From Dyella_A sp049445995 (lineage in GTDB: Bacteria > Pseudomonadota > Gammaproteobacteria > Xanthomonadales > Rhodanobacteraceae): 64,000 nucleotides of DNA. Made by a program: the position numbers and the translations under genes. Under the pieces are notes generated by a model that searched no databases, was not told the DNA's origin, and saw only the letters and a list, made by a program, of their open reading frames with translations. Below, piece after piece: positions 39,648 through 47,794 of this stretch (the first letter of the stretch is position 1; each line of letters opens with the position of its first letter). Where the stretch lies: the NCBI RefSeq assembly GCF_049445995.1, contig NZ_JBMSDZ010000005.1, positions 124,001 to 188,000 on the forward strand, written 5' to 3'.

Positions 39648-40120
39648 GGCCTCACCCGGTCGAACACGCGCCCGATGAACCAGAAGTTCAGCACGCCGGC
39701 CCACAGGGCTTGGTCGGCTTCGGTCCATGCGTGGAGAATGGCAACACCCCAGTCGGCACCGCCTTCGATGGCGGCCACGAAGGCGGCAGTCTTGGCAGCG
39801 CAATACAGCGCCATGAACCAGTAGGTGATGACGGGGCGGACGCTGCTCGACAGGGCGTCGGCCCATCGGACGCCAGTTTTCTCGCCTTGGGTGCGAACAG
39901 CTTCGCGCAGCGTTTCGATTGCGCCCACGTTCCACGCAGCATCGGCCCCGGCGCCGATTTCGTGCATGCGCTGCGCACCGCGTAGCTTCTCGAATTCGAG
40001 CGCCTTGTCCTGCATCGACAGCTCGTGCCCGCGTTCGCTCTTGCGGTCGAGCCACTTGAGTAGTTCGGGCGCCAGGCGGAAGGCGCCGCCGAGCAGGCCG
40101 CCGAGAAGGGTCTCGATCAT
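39644..40120 (-). CDS. Phage holin-like protein (3TM type)
   Basis: This 158-residue protein starts with a glycine-rich hydrophobic helix (IETLLGGLLGGAFRLAPELL), then a long charged helical segment, and ends with two hydrophobic segments (VRPVITYWFMALYCAAKTAAF and AGVLNFWFIGRVFDRV, each split by polar residues). This resembles the three-segment holin family of gene-transfer agents and related phages. Its place directly before the lysozyme gene supports a lysis role. Confidence 0.75.
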   Translation of the reverse strand: MIETLLGGLLGGAFRLAPELLKWLDRKSERGHELSMQDKALEFEKLRGAQRMHEIGAGADAAWNVGAIETLREAVRTQGEKTGVRWADALSSSVRPVITYWFMALYCAAKTAAFVAAIEGGADWGVAILHAWTEADQALWAGVLNFWFIGRVFDRVRP

Positions 40121-40416
40121 TGGCCACCTCCGAACACCTTGAACTTGATGAGGGCGCCCGCCACCAACGCCAGCAGGAATCCGGTGGTGACCATCTTGAT
40201 GACGGTCTGCCAGGCGGTGTGCTTGGCGGTGTTGAAGGCATCGAGCAGGCCGCGCAGTTCGCGGATGTCGTGGGCGGCGTCGTCACCGTCCAAGCCAACA
40301 TCGGCCAGGGCACGTTTGGCACCGCGTTCGGCGGCGCGATCCAGAAGGTCTTCGAAGTCCTCCTTGCGCAGGAGGAGCATGTTGTCGACCAGTGCGGGTT
40401 TTTGTGGGTCAGTCAT
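40117..40416 (-). CDS. Small phage membrane protein (DUF6127-like)
   Basis: This 99-residue protein has a soluble N-terminal part (LLRKEDFEDLLDRAAERGAK) and one C-terminal membrane segment (VIKMVTTGFLLALVAGALIK). It resembles the DUF6127 group found in lysis modules. It overlaps the holin gene by 4 nt and probably acts with it, for example as a holin partner or antiholin; that is inference. Confidence 0.65.
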   Translation of the reverse strand: MTDPQKPALVDNMLLLRKEDFEDLLDRAAERGAKRALADVGLDGDDAAHDIRELRGLLDAFNTAKHTAWQTVIKMVTTGFLLALVAGALIKFKVFGGGQ

Positions 40417-40436
40417 AGGGCGGGCTCCAGAAATGC

Positions 40437-40461
40437 AAAACCCGCCACTCGGGCGGGTTTT
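40437..40461. terminator. Terminator between tail and lysis genes
   Basis: A perfect 10-bp stem AAAACCCGCC / GGCGGGTTTT with a 5-base loop has T-runs on both strands. On the coding (minus) strand it follows the tail block and precedes the lysis genes, so lysis expression may need read-through or antitermination. Confidence 0.8.
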
Positions 40462-40481
40462 CGGGGTTCAGGGGAAAGCGA

Positions 40482-40835
40482 TCAGATGGCGATGCCGGGA
40501 CTCCAGCCGGTGGCCTTGTAGGCCGAGAGCACTGCCTCGTCCTCGATGAAGCAGAGCCAACCGACTTTAGGGATGTGGTATTCCCAGACGCCCGCGATGC
40601 GCGCCGCGATCTGATCGGTCTTACCGCTCCAGACGCCGGTTGCGCCAGCGGGAATGAGGTAACGGTCGCCGTTAACCGGGCTGGCAGGTGGTGTGGCCAG
40701 ATCGCGGTCTTTGACCGACAGGCTGACGACAGCGCCCAGCCGCTTCAGGTTGGCATCCATGCCGGCACCCCAGCCGCTTTCGCCGAGCGTCCAGCCGTAA
40801 TTGAGTCCCAGGTTCGGGTCAGTGATTGCGGGCAT
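40482..40835 (-). CDS. DUF2793 phage protein
   Basis: This 117-residue protein matches the DUF2793 pattern: LNYGWTLGESGWGAGMDANL at the start, then PASPVNGDRYLIPAGATGVW and YHIPKVGWLCFIEDE. Such proteins occur at the distal end of tail modules in siphoviruses and gene-transfer-agent-like phages and are probably fibre- or tip-associated. It overlaps the tail-tip gene by one base. Confidence 0.8.
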   Translation of the reverse strand: MPAITDPNLGLNYGWTLGESGWGAGMDANLKRLGAVVSLSVKDRDLATPPASPVNGDRYLIPAGATGVWSGKTDQIAARIAGVWEYHIPKVGWLCFIEDEAVLSAYKATGWSPGIAI

Positions 40836-43021
40836 CAGATGCCTCCGTAGTACTTGTCATAGTGAAGTCCGTAGCCGGCACGCTCGAAGGCGATCGAGTG
40901 CTTCTGCAGGCTGATCACGCCCGAGCGGTTCGATTCGAGCTCGATGCGCAGCGCGGCGTTGGGTCGGCCAAGGGCGGAATCAGCGGTGTCGTCTGCCAAG
41001 GTGTAGGTCTGGCTGGCGCCGGTCAGGCCAGAGTAGGTGCGGCGCAGGCTGCCGGCTTCCCCGTAGATGCGCAGCGTGTACGTCACGCTGGCTTCGGGGC
41101 CGATGTTGCCGTTGGTCTGGGGCACCAGGCTCACCGTCTGGCTCAGCCGGTCCCGGTGCGCCCAGGAGATGACCAGGTCACCCTTGGCAACCGCCGGGTA
41201 GGCAACGTTGTTGATCTTCACATTGCCGGGCGGGTACGGCCGGTTTTGCCGGCGGTTCATGGCCAGGGAATCGGTCGGTGCCGATGCCAGCGCCAGCGTG
41301 CCTTTTCCGGTCACGGTGAGTAGTCGCGCGTTGACCGTTTCGCCAGCGGCGTACTCGGTCGGATCGACGCCCTGCGCGCCATCGGCGAACCAGATCCGGC
41401 TGCCGGCTGCGTGGCTGGTTGGCACGGTATCCATGACGCCACGGGTCAGGGTCAGGCTCTGCGTGGTCGTATTGATGGCCGTGACCAGGACGACCTCGTC
41501 GTTGATGTAGGCATAGCTCCCGGTTGCCACCAGATCAATGTCGAGTTCGCCGCTGTAGGTCGTCGTGCTCGTTACCTCTTGCGCAAGGCTGGTGGCGAGA
41601 ACTGCCGTGGGGCAGAACTCGCCTTGGCCGCGCTGGTTGTAGGTCGTGGCCGAGTTCGTCTTGCTGTACAGGTCGTAGTTCAGCGCCCCTGGCGCGGGGC
41701 GGCCGCCCAGGGTCTGCAGGAAACAGTCGGTGGCATCGAGGTAGGCGAGCTCGGATGCAGACAGCGCGCGGGCCACGTCCCAGTACGGCGCTTCGACCAG
41801 ACGCCGTGGTGTGGTCGCGGATGGCGCTGGCACCGGGTCGGTCCAACCGGTGGGCTGGGATGCGGTGTAGACCGCTGACGGCAGGCCGAACACATCCTCG
41901 ACAGCGTCGATGCTGATGGCGCCGTTGGTGAGTGACCCGCCATCGACGCCGGCGATACGCATCACCAGACCGGCGATCCCGAGCGCAGGCCACTCCAGCT
42001 TGAAGACATCGCCCGGGTACAAATTCCAGGCCTTGCGGTTCACCTTGAGCCGCACCTTGGCGAGCGGCGTGGACACGGATGCCAGATCGCGCATCGCGAC
42101 GCGGGCGGCGAGGTTGTCTGAGGTGATGCCGGGGTAACGGCGAGTTTGCGACACCACGGCGCCCTGAGCCTGGATATTGGCCAGATCCTGGACCGCGATG
42201 CTGGTCTCCTTGAACGTGTCCGGCTTGGTGTAGATGAGAACGATCTCGTTGGTCGTCTCACCCCAAGCAGCGCGCTGAAAGCTCTCCAGCTCGATGACGT
42301 TGTCCGGGTTCAGGATGGGGAGCGTCGCTACGGTGTAGTCCGCCCGCACCAGCTTCAGGACGAAGCGTCCCGTCGACGGTGACGTCGTGAGCACACCGCC
42401 GATGTGGTCCATCACCTCTTTGACGAACTGCTCGATCTTGCTCTGCTGCAGCCAGATCATGTTGAGCCCGAAGCCTTCGTTGGACAGCACATCAGCCGCC
42501 GCACGAAACGAGGCATCGTCGATGCTGGCCGTTGGATATCCCATGCCCCAGGCGGCATTCGTCAGGCATTCGTAGACGATGTGCGCTGGGTTGGCCGCGC
42601 CGTTGATCTCCGCCTTTGCTGAGTACCAGTCGCGGAAGCAGCGTTTGACGCGGACGGCCCACGGCTTGATGTAAGGATTGTTGGCGGCGATGTAGAGCTG
42701 GCGCAGGATCAGGCTCAGCACACCGCGATACGCGGGTTGAGGGGAGCCGATCTTCGACGCGAGGTAATCATTCGGCGTCTGCGCCGCTTGGCCGAACGCG
42801 GCATCGATGGCGCCGGAAATCCCGCCTTCGCGCTTTTCGCCACCGAACAGCTCGGGCATGCTGACCGTGATCCGGCCGCTGGCGGTGAGGTTGCCGCTCC
42901 ATGCCTGGCGCTCGCCGACCTGGATCTCGGTGATGGCATCGACCGGCCCGTGACAGATCGCCAGATGCATTCCCAGGTAGTAGCGGTAGCCGACCGTCTG
43001 CGACTTGCTGCTACCGCCCAT
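40835..43021 (-). CDS. Phage tail tip / central fibre protein (gpJ-like)
   Basis: This 728-residue protein begins SKSQTVGYRYYLGMHLAICH, a start typical of the large tail-tip proteins in this phage group, and contains VGERQAWSGNLTASG and FVKEVMDHIGGVLTTSPSTG. The C-terminal third has beta-rich fibronectin-like character (VTYTLRIYGEAGSLRRTYS). By position it is the lambda J counterpart, forming the tail tip that contacts the host, although it is shorter than gpJ. Confidence 0.75.
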   Translation of the reverse strand: MGGSSKSQTVGYRYYLGMHLAICHGPVDAITEIQVGERQAWSGNLTASGRITVSMPELFGGEKREGGISGAIDAAFGQAAQTPNDYLASKIGSPQPAYRGVLSLILRQLYIAANNPYIKPWAVRVKRCFRDWYSAKAEINGAANPAHIVYECLTNAAWGMGYPTASIDDASFRAAADVLSNEGFGLNMIWLQQSKIEQFVKEVMDHIGGVLTTSPSTGRFVLKLVRADYTVATLPILNPDNVIELESFQRAAWGETTNEIVLIYTKPDTFKETSIAVQDLANIQAQGAVVSQTRRYPGITSDNLAARVAMRDLASVSTPLAKVRLKVNRKAWNLYPGDVFKLEWPALGIAGLVMRIAGVDGGSLTNGAISIDAVEDVFGLPSAVYTASQPTGWTDPVPAPSATTPRRLVEAPYWDVARALSASELAYLDATDCFLQTLGGRPAPGALNYDLYSKTNSATTYNQRGQGEFCPTAVLATSLAQEVTSTTTYSGELDIDLVATGSYAYINDEVVLVTAINTTTQSLTLTRGVMDTVPTSHAAGSRIWFADGAQGVDPTEYAAGETVNARLLTVTGKGTLALASAPTDSLAMNRRQNRPYPPGNVKINNVAYPAVAKGDLVISWAHRDRLSQTVSLVPQTNGNIGPEASVTYTLRIYGEAGSLRRTYSGLTGASQTYTLADDTADSALGRPNAALRIELESNRSGVISLQKHSIAFERAGYGLHYDKYYGGI

Positions 43022-43229
43022 CGTTCACCTCGAGGCCAATACGTGCGCGGGCGGCGGCAACCACGTCTTCGGCCATGCTGTCCCCGGTTGCCAACAGCAG
43101 TGGCGCAGGCAATCCCTGGTCGATGAATTGGCTCCAGTCGAGCTGGTGCCGCGCGAACCACTCCCGCGCGCCGCGATTGCAGTAACCCAGGCTGCGCATG
43201 TCGCCGTGGGTCACCAGGATGTCGGTCAT
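43011..43229 (-). CDS. Small phage tail-module protein
   Basis: This 72-residue protein (MTDILVTHGDMRSLGYCNRG, then WFARHQLDWSQFIDQGLPA) is a short conserved-looking frame between tail genes, overlapping the next by 11 nt and the previous by 4 nt. The residues GARxWFARHxLDWxxF recall small tail-tip accessory proteins of related prophages. No function is known. Confidence 0.6.
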   Translation of the reverse strand: MTDILVTHGDMRSLGYCNRGAREWFARHQLDWSQFIDQGLPAPLLLATGDSMAEDVVAAARARIGLEVNDGR

Positions 43230-43459
43230 TTCTTTCCACCTTTCGATTTAATCGGTGTAGTGCGCAGATCGCCGTACCACACCACGTTGGCGCTCTTCAC
43301 CAGCACAGTGCCGAACACGACGGGCACCGGGCGACCCTCATCGGCAGTCGGCGCATCGAAGTCTTTGAGCTCAGCAGCCTGGGGTTGCGGCGGTTTTGGC
43401 TGGAGCGCGTACTGGATCAGTGCGGTGACGATCCAGACGATGATTTGTGCCCAGGGCAT
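43226..43459 (-). CDS. Small phage tail-module protein with N-terminal hydrophobic segment
   Basis: This 77-residue protein has a hydrophobic start (WAQIIVWIVTALIQYAL) followed by a Pro/Gln stretch and EGRPVPVVFGTVLVKSANVV, a motif also seen near the start of tail-assembly/tip proteins. It probably helps build the tip complex with the gpJ-like protein. It lies 9 bp after the DUF2163 gene. Confidence 0.6.
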   Translation of the reverse strand: MPWAQIIVWIVTALIQYALQPKPPQPQAAELKDFDAPTADEGRPVPVVFGTVLVKSANVVWYGDLRTTPIKSKGGKK

Positions 43460-43468
43460 ACCGTCTAC

Positions 43469-44278
43469 TCAGTAAATGGGGCTGCCGCCGAAGGGGTTCT
43501 TCGTCGGGATGAATGGGAAGCCGCCGAAATTGGCGCTGTTGCCAAACTTGGCCGCACAGGTCGCGAGAGTCCGGTCGCAACCGGGATACAGGTAGATCGT
43601 GTCGCCCACGGCGAGCCCGGGCGGCACGGCCGACAGCGTGATGACGTCCAGGTTGTGGGCAACGATCATTCGCTTCTCGGTGATACCGTTGGCCGCCCAA
43701 GTGGCAAAACCGCCAGCGAAATGACCCGTGGCATATCCGGCCGCAGACGGCACGCTCAGCAAGACTCCGGCGACGGACACCACGGTGCCCGGCACGCGAT
43801 AGATCACCGCACTGGCCTGGCAAGACGTGCCGTAGAGCACATGCGGGCAATTGCGTTGGTAGAGGCGGCGCAAGCCGGTGCGCTGCAGGCTGGTGTAGAC
43901 CGGCTCACAGTTGAGCTCGACCTCGGAACCGCGCCACTCGACGTTCAAGACGCGTCCCATCCACACCGCGACGGTTTCTGGATCATTCCGGTGCTGGCGA
44001 TAGATGGTGAGCAAGGTCACCTCCGATGGCGGTGTTGCGATGAATGCCTGAGCAATCTCGACATCACGAGCCAGCGTGATCCGCAGGCCGGACCTCCCGA
44101 TCTCGCCGGTCTGCTCGATGCTGCCGCGCTTCATCGGCACGGCCACATAGGCATAGGTGGCGTAGCTCGCGTCCTGCGCGCCGCTGGTATAGCGCCACGT
44201 AGAACCGCCACGGCGAAACTCGTACAGTTCGACCGGACTGCTGGCGTCCGTCGATACTTCTCTGCTGGCGTAGGTCAT
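43469..44278 (-). CDS. Tail hub protein (DUF2163 / phage BR0599 domains)
   Basis: This 269-residue protein has an N-terminal DUF2163 region (TSGAQDASYATYAYVAVPMK, then LRITLARDVEIAQAF) and the C-terminal BR0599 signature with conserved cysteines: NCPHVLYGTSCQAS and YPGCDRTLATCAAKFGNSAN, ending FGGFPFIPTKNPF. These proteins form part of the distal tail/hub complex. It overlaps the upstream 563-residue gene by 4 nt. Confidence 0.82.
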   Translation of the reverse strand: MTYASREVSTDASSPVELYEFRRGGSTWRYTSGAQDASYATYAYVAVPMKRGSIEQTGEIGRSGLRITLARDVEIAQAFIATPPSEVTLLTIYRQHRNDPETVAVWMGRVLNVEWRGSEVELNCEPVYTSLQRTGLRRLYQRNCPHVLYGTSCQASAVIYRVPGTVVSVAGVLLSVPSAAGYATGHFAGGFATWAANGITEKRMIVAHNLDVITLSAVPPGLAVGDTIYLYPGCDRTLATCAAKFGNSANFGGFPFIPTKNPFGGSPIY

Positions 44279-45966
44279 GTGTCATCCCGAATGCTTCTGA
44301 CGGAGATCGATACCTCCGCCGTGTCGTCTGTCTGATGGGCGATCTCGATGGCATCGCTGTCCAAGCGCACCAGCTTCATGAACGACACATGGCGGATCTG
44401 TTCGGGAAGTAGCGCCGCGCCCACCACGCTGTCGATGGCGATGCTCTCAGTGCTTGGCGAAAGCGCCGTGGCACCGGTGATGCGCCGGTAGTAGCGACTG
44501 CCGGATGTCGTGGCGATCAGGATGTCGCGCCGCCCGATGGCGGCTGGCACATTGGCGGCGTAGGCGCGGTTCTCCACCGTGATGGCCGAGTCAAAGGCCC
44601 CGATCGGGCTCACCACCTTTAAGTCGGATTGAAAGCTGGGCATCCAGAATGCCGTCAGCCTGCCGGCGCGGGCGGCCAGCCATGAGCGGAACGCAGTGAT
44701 CGCGGCACGCCCAGAGATCAGCCACCGATGCGTCCGGCGAACCGTGCCAACACCGGAAAGATCGTCGATGACGCGTCGGCCCGTCAGAAAATCCAGTTCA
44801 TTCAGCTTGCGGGCGTAGTCTGTCTCGACGTCCTCGGTCCAGTTGGTGGCGGTGAGCAAGACGGGGTAGCCCCGGTAGTCCAATGTCTCTGTGGCTGCCG
44901 GAAGCAACCACTCGTCCTCAAACTGGAAGCGCAGCGTGGCTTGGCCGATGGCATCGCTCAGGTAGGTCAGTCCAAGGTCGTTCTGAACTCGGGCGGGCCG
45001 CACAGGCAGGATCTTGGTACCGACCGGCCAGGTAGAGTCCAGCGGGCTCTTGATCGTCAGGGACGTTGGCAGGACCGCCGTGATCTCGGCAAACTCCGAC
45101 TCCATGCCCAGAACCAGTCCAACCAAACCGCCCACGGCAAAGTCCCGATTCGCGGTCGTCACGGCAATGGAGGTCGAGCCGGCTGGGATCGGTCCTGCCG
45201 CCAGCGCGACGTCGGTCCAGAGCGGTAGGCCAAAGACGCGCGCCTGCCATGACAGCAGCAGGTTTTCCATCTTCACCCGTTCGGTGTCGGAGCCGACCAA
45301 GGCGCTGTACTCAAAGCTGCGCCTTGCACCGGCACGCAAGCGCACGCGCTGCTCGAATCCGGCATGGGACTCCATCACATCCGTGAGCCATTCCAGCCGC
45401 TCGATGACCGGTTGCACCCAGTTCGGCGCAAAGATCCATCCGACGATACGGCGTCCGGTTGCGAGCAAAGCGGCATCGTCGAAAGCGAATGCGAACAGAA
45501 ACGTCGCGTTCACGGTTGGCGGACCATTCGGCGTGACCGCGAGCGTATAGAGCCGCGATTCATTGGCGGCAAACACAGTGGGCGCGGGTGCCGGCCCGAT
45601 CAGCGTCATGCCTTCTGCGCCGGTGGCGGTCAGGGACGCTAAGGTGTTCGGGGTCAGCCGTGCGTTCCAGACCTCGATCGTGCGGCTCTGCTCCGAGGCC
45701 AGACTGCCGAGGTTGATGCGCCCGGGCAGCAAATGCACCCGGAAGTAGTAATCCTCGAAGTAGCTCGGTACCTGGATGCCGGTCAGCGCCCGCTGCGCAG
45801 GAACCGTGATGTCGGTTGCGTAGCTTCGCGCTCCATTCTCCGCCCGTGGCGAATCGCTGGCGGTGTACGGATAGATGGCGGCAACCTGATACCCGTCGAT
45901 GCTCAGGAGCGGGTTCAGTGAGCCAGCCTGGGCGCGATCGAGCACCATGCCTGACAAGACCGGCAT
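44275..45966 (-). CDS. Phage tail protein (distal tail region)
   Basis: This 563-residue, beta-rich protein has no motif I can name with certainty. Segments such as WLTDVMESHAGFEQRVRLRA and RRSFEYSAL recall DUF2460-like or distal-tail proteins, which come just before DUF2163 hub genes in this phage type. A second half (HRWLISGRAAITAFRSWLAA) repeats this character. Its place between tape-measure and hub genes supports a tail-tip structural role. Confidence 0.65.
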   Translation of the reverse strand: MPVLSGMVLDRAQAGSLNPLLSIDGYQVAAIYPYTASDSPRAENGARSYATDITVPAQRALTGIQVPSYFEDYYFRVHLLPGRINLGSLASEQSRTIEVWNARLTPNTLASLTATGAEGMTLIGPAPAPTVFAANESRLYTLAVTPNGPPTVNATFLFAFAFDDAALLATGRRIVGWIFAPNWVQPVIERLEWLTDVMESHAGFEQRVRLRAGARRSFEYSALVGSDTERVKMENLLLSWQARVFGLPLWTDVALAAGPIPAGSTSIAVTTANRDFAVGGLVGLVLGMESEFAEITAVLPTSLTIKSPLDSTWPVGTKILPVRPARVQNDLGLTYLSDAIGQATLRFQFEDEWLLPAATETLDYRGYPVLLTATNWTEDVETDYARKLNELDFLTGRRVIDDLSGVGTVRRTHRWLISGRAAITAFRSWLAARAGRLTAFWMPSFQSDLKVVSPIGAFDSAITVENRAYAANVPAAIGRRDILIATTSGSRYYRRITGATALSPSTESIAIDSVVGAALLPEQIRHVSFMKLVRLDSDAIEIAHQTDDTAEVSISVRSIRDDT

Positions 45967-45999
45967 GTCATAACTCTCGGTTGAGGTAAAACGGGAAGA

Positions 46000-46932
46000 T
46001 CAGGGACCGTCGTAGCGCACAGCCATCGCGATGGTCCCGGAGTGAGTCGCGCCGTTGTATGGCGATGCGGCGCGACTCGCGGTGTTCTTGCGATACACAG
46101 GTGCAATGAACCAGCGCTCGGACCCAAGCGTGAGGATCTGCCCGTCGTCGATGTTGTCGTTGCGCGTCATCCGTAGATGCGGCAGTTCCGCGACGTGCGA
46201 CCAGAAACTAGAGGGCTGCAACGCCATGATGTGGATGCGCGTAAGCACAGCTTCGCCGTTCCAGTTATTGGGCTGGGTCAGCAGCAACGTTGGTACTGCA
46301 ATGGTGGCACGCGCGTTGTTCGGATTCGCCGTGGAGACGCCCACGGGGTTGTTCCACCAGCCGTGACCGTTGAAGTTCAGGTAGATCGAACTGTTCTGGA
46401 CGCCTGTGGTGTCGTTGGACTGCCAGAAAGGTGCGCCAGAGGTGTTGCCGCCACCGCTGCCGGTGCTGCCATTGGAGTCGATCGCCACGCCCGCACCGGT
46501 ACTGATATCAGACGTCGCAGTACCCCAGTGCCAGATGGCGTTGCCGAGCACACCAAAGCTGCGGGCTTGGCCAAGCGACAGCCATTGCCACCACATCACC
46601 TGATAGTTCACGGCCACGATGATGTCGTCCGGCGCCGTGTGGACGAAGATGTGGTACGTCACCGGATAACTCAGCAGCGTATTACCGGCTTGACCCAGCC
46701 GGTTGGTGATTCCGACCATCTTTGCCGCTGGCGTGATCAGCGTGGCGCCGGAGTAGCCGAGCGCCGCCTGTACCAAGAGGTTCAAGCCGCTGACGGTGAG
46801 GCGGCCATAGATGTCCCCCTTGTAGAGCATGCTGTTGCTCGCGTCCCAGGACCAACCGTGGTCGGTCCCTGCGGTGACGACGGCATTCAGGAGATCGCTG
46901 GCGCTGTTCGCCAGCCCAGTGACGTAGGGCAT
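46000..46932 (-). CDS. Phage tail-module structural protein, unrecognised
   Basis: This 310-residue protein is rich in Gly, Ser, Asn and Trp. It starts MPYVTGLANSASDLLNAVVT and has NGSTGSGGGNTSGAPFW in its middle. The start ATG at 46,930-46,932 overlaps the stop of the next gene upstream. Together with the following 276-residue gene it shows the same opening theme: a short N-terminus, a tip-like helix (LLNAVVTAGTDHGWSWDA here, IRDVCLAEGWTILRYDT there), then beta-rich sequence. It may be a fibre or receptor-recognition protein. Confidence 0.6.
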   Translation of the reverse strand: MPYVTGLANSASDLLNAVVTAGTDHGWSWDASNSMLYKGDIYGRLTVSGLNLLVQAALGYSGATLITPAAKMVGITNRLGQAGNTLLSYPVTYHIFVHTAPDDIIVAVNYQVMWWQWLSLGQARSFGVLGNAIWHWGTATSDISTGAGVAIDSNGSTGSGGGNTSGAPFWQSNDTTGVQNSSIYLNFNGHGWWNNPVGVSTANPNNARATIAVPTLLLTQPNNWNGEAVLTRIHIMALQPSSFWSHVAELPHLRMTRNDNIDDGQILTLGSERWFIAPVYRKNTASRAASPYNGATHSGTIAMAVRYDGP

Positions 46933-47762
46933 CAGGAGAGCTCCAGTGCGATGTAGTCGCCAAAGGACGTGCGGCCAACGTCTTGGATGACGACGTAGTT
47001 CTTGCCGTCGATGACGAGCGTGTTCTCGACGACGTTGTCGAAGCCGGTGATGTGGAATATCCCGTCCAGCGCGCCGTAGATGTTTGCGGAGTCGTAGAGC
47101 ATTACCGGGTAGAGCGCGTAGGTGGTTTCTGCCGGCCGGCAGGCGTTGGCCATCGTCGTTTGGCCCCATGGCGTAGCGAGCGGCGCTTTCCAGGTGCCGT
47201 CGTTGAAATGCATCCGCAGGTTGTTGCGATTACCTTTCCACGGCATCGTGTGGGTCGTTTCGGAGTAGCGCGTGGCGGAGGCGCTGGTCAGCATTCCGGC
47301 CGCAAACAGCGGCTGGGGATATTGGCCCGGAGATGCGTAGGGGAAGAACTTGCCTATCCCGAAAGATTCGTAGACCGGTGTGCCGACCTTCATCGCCACA
47401 TTCAGACGCTGACCGTTCACCGAGAGCCAGTAATCGATGCGCTGGTTGTGGGCGGGCACACCGAGCACGGGCGAGATACCCGGCTGGGTCAGGAACGAGT
47501 TAGCGGCGACATAGCCCTTCATGGTCGCCACCGCCAGGTTGTAGTAGTCCGCGTTGCTGTCCTGGTAGCAGTAGACGCCGCAGAAGATCTGCTCGGTGCC
47601 CGATAGTCCGGGCGCCATCATCAGCAGCTCCCGGTTCGTGATGGCCGTGTCGTAGCGGAGAATGGTCCAACCCTCGGCCAGACAGACGTCCCGGATCGTT
47701 TCGAGCATCTTGTAATGGGCGAGCATCGTCGAGTTGTCGACGAAGCCGGTGTAGGCCGTCAT
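46932..47762 (-). CDS. Phage tail-module structural protein, unrecognised
   Basis: This 276-residue protein starts MTAYTGFVDNSTMLAHYKML at the ATG at 47,760-47,762; the longer open frame upstream is a shadow of the tape-measure gene. Aromatic and Gly-rich sequence follows (GIGKFFPYASPGQYPQPLFA), consistent with a beta-structured tip or fibre protein. It probably pairs with the 310-residue protein encoded next, with which it is translationally coupled. Confidence 0.6.
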   Translation of the reverse strand: MTAYTGFVDNSTMLAHYKMLETIRDVCLAEGWTILRYDTAITNRELLMMAPGLSGTEQIFCGVYCYQDSNADYYNLAVATMKGYVAANSFLTQPGISPVLGVPAHNQRIDYWLSVNGQRLNVAMKVGTPVYESFGIGKFFPYASPGQYPQPLFAAGMLTSASATRYSETTHTMPWKGNRNNLRMHFNDGTWKAPLATPWGQTTMANACRPAETTYALYPVMLYDSANIYGALDGIFHITGFDNVVENTLVIDGKNYVVIQDVGRTSFGDYIALELS

Positions 47763-47794
47763 GTCTTTGGTCCTTGCTGGATTCGGTGTATCGA

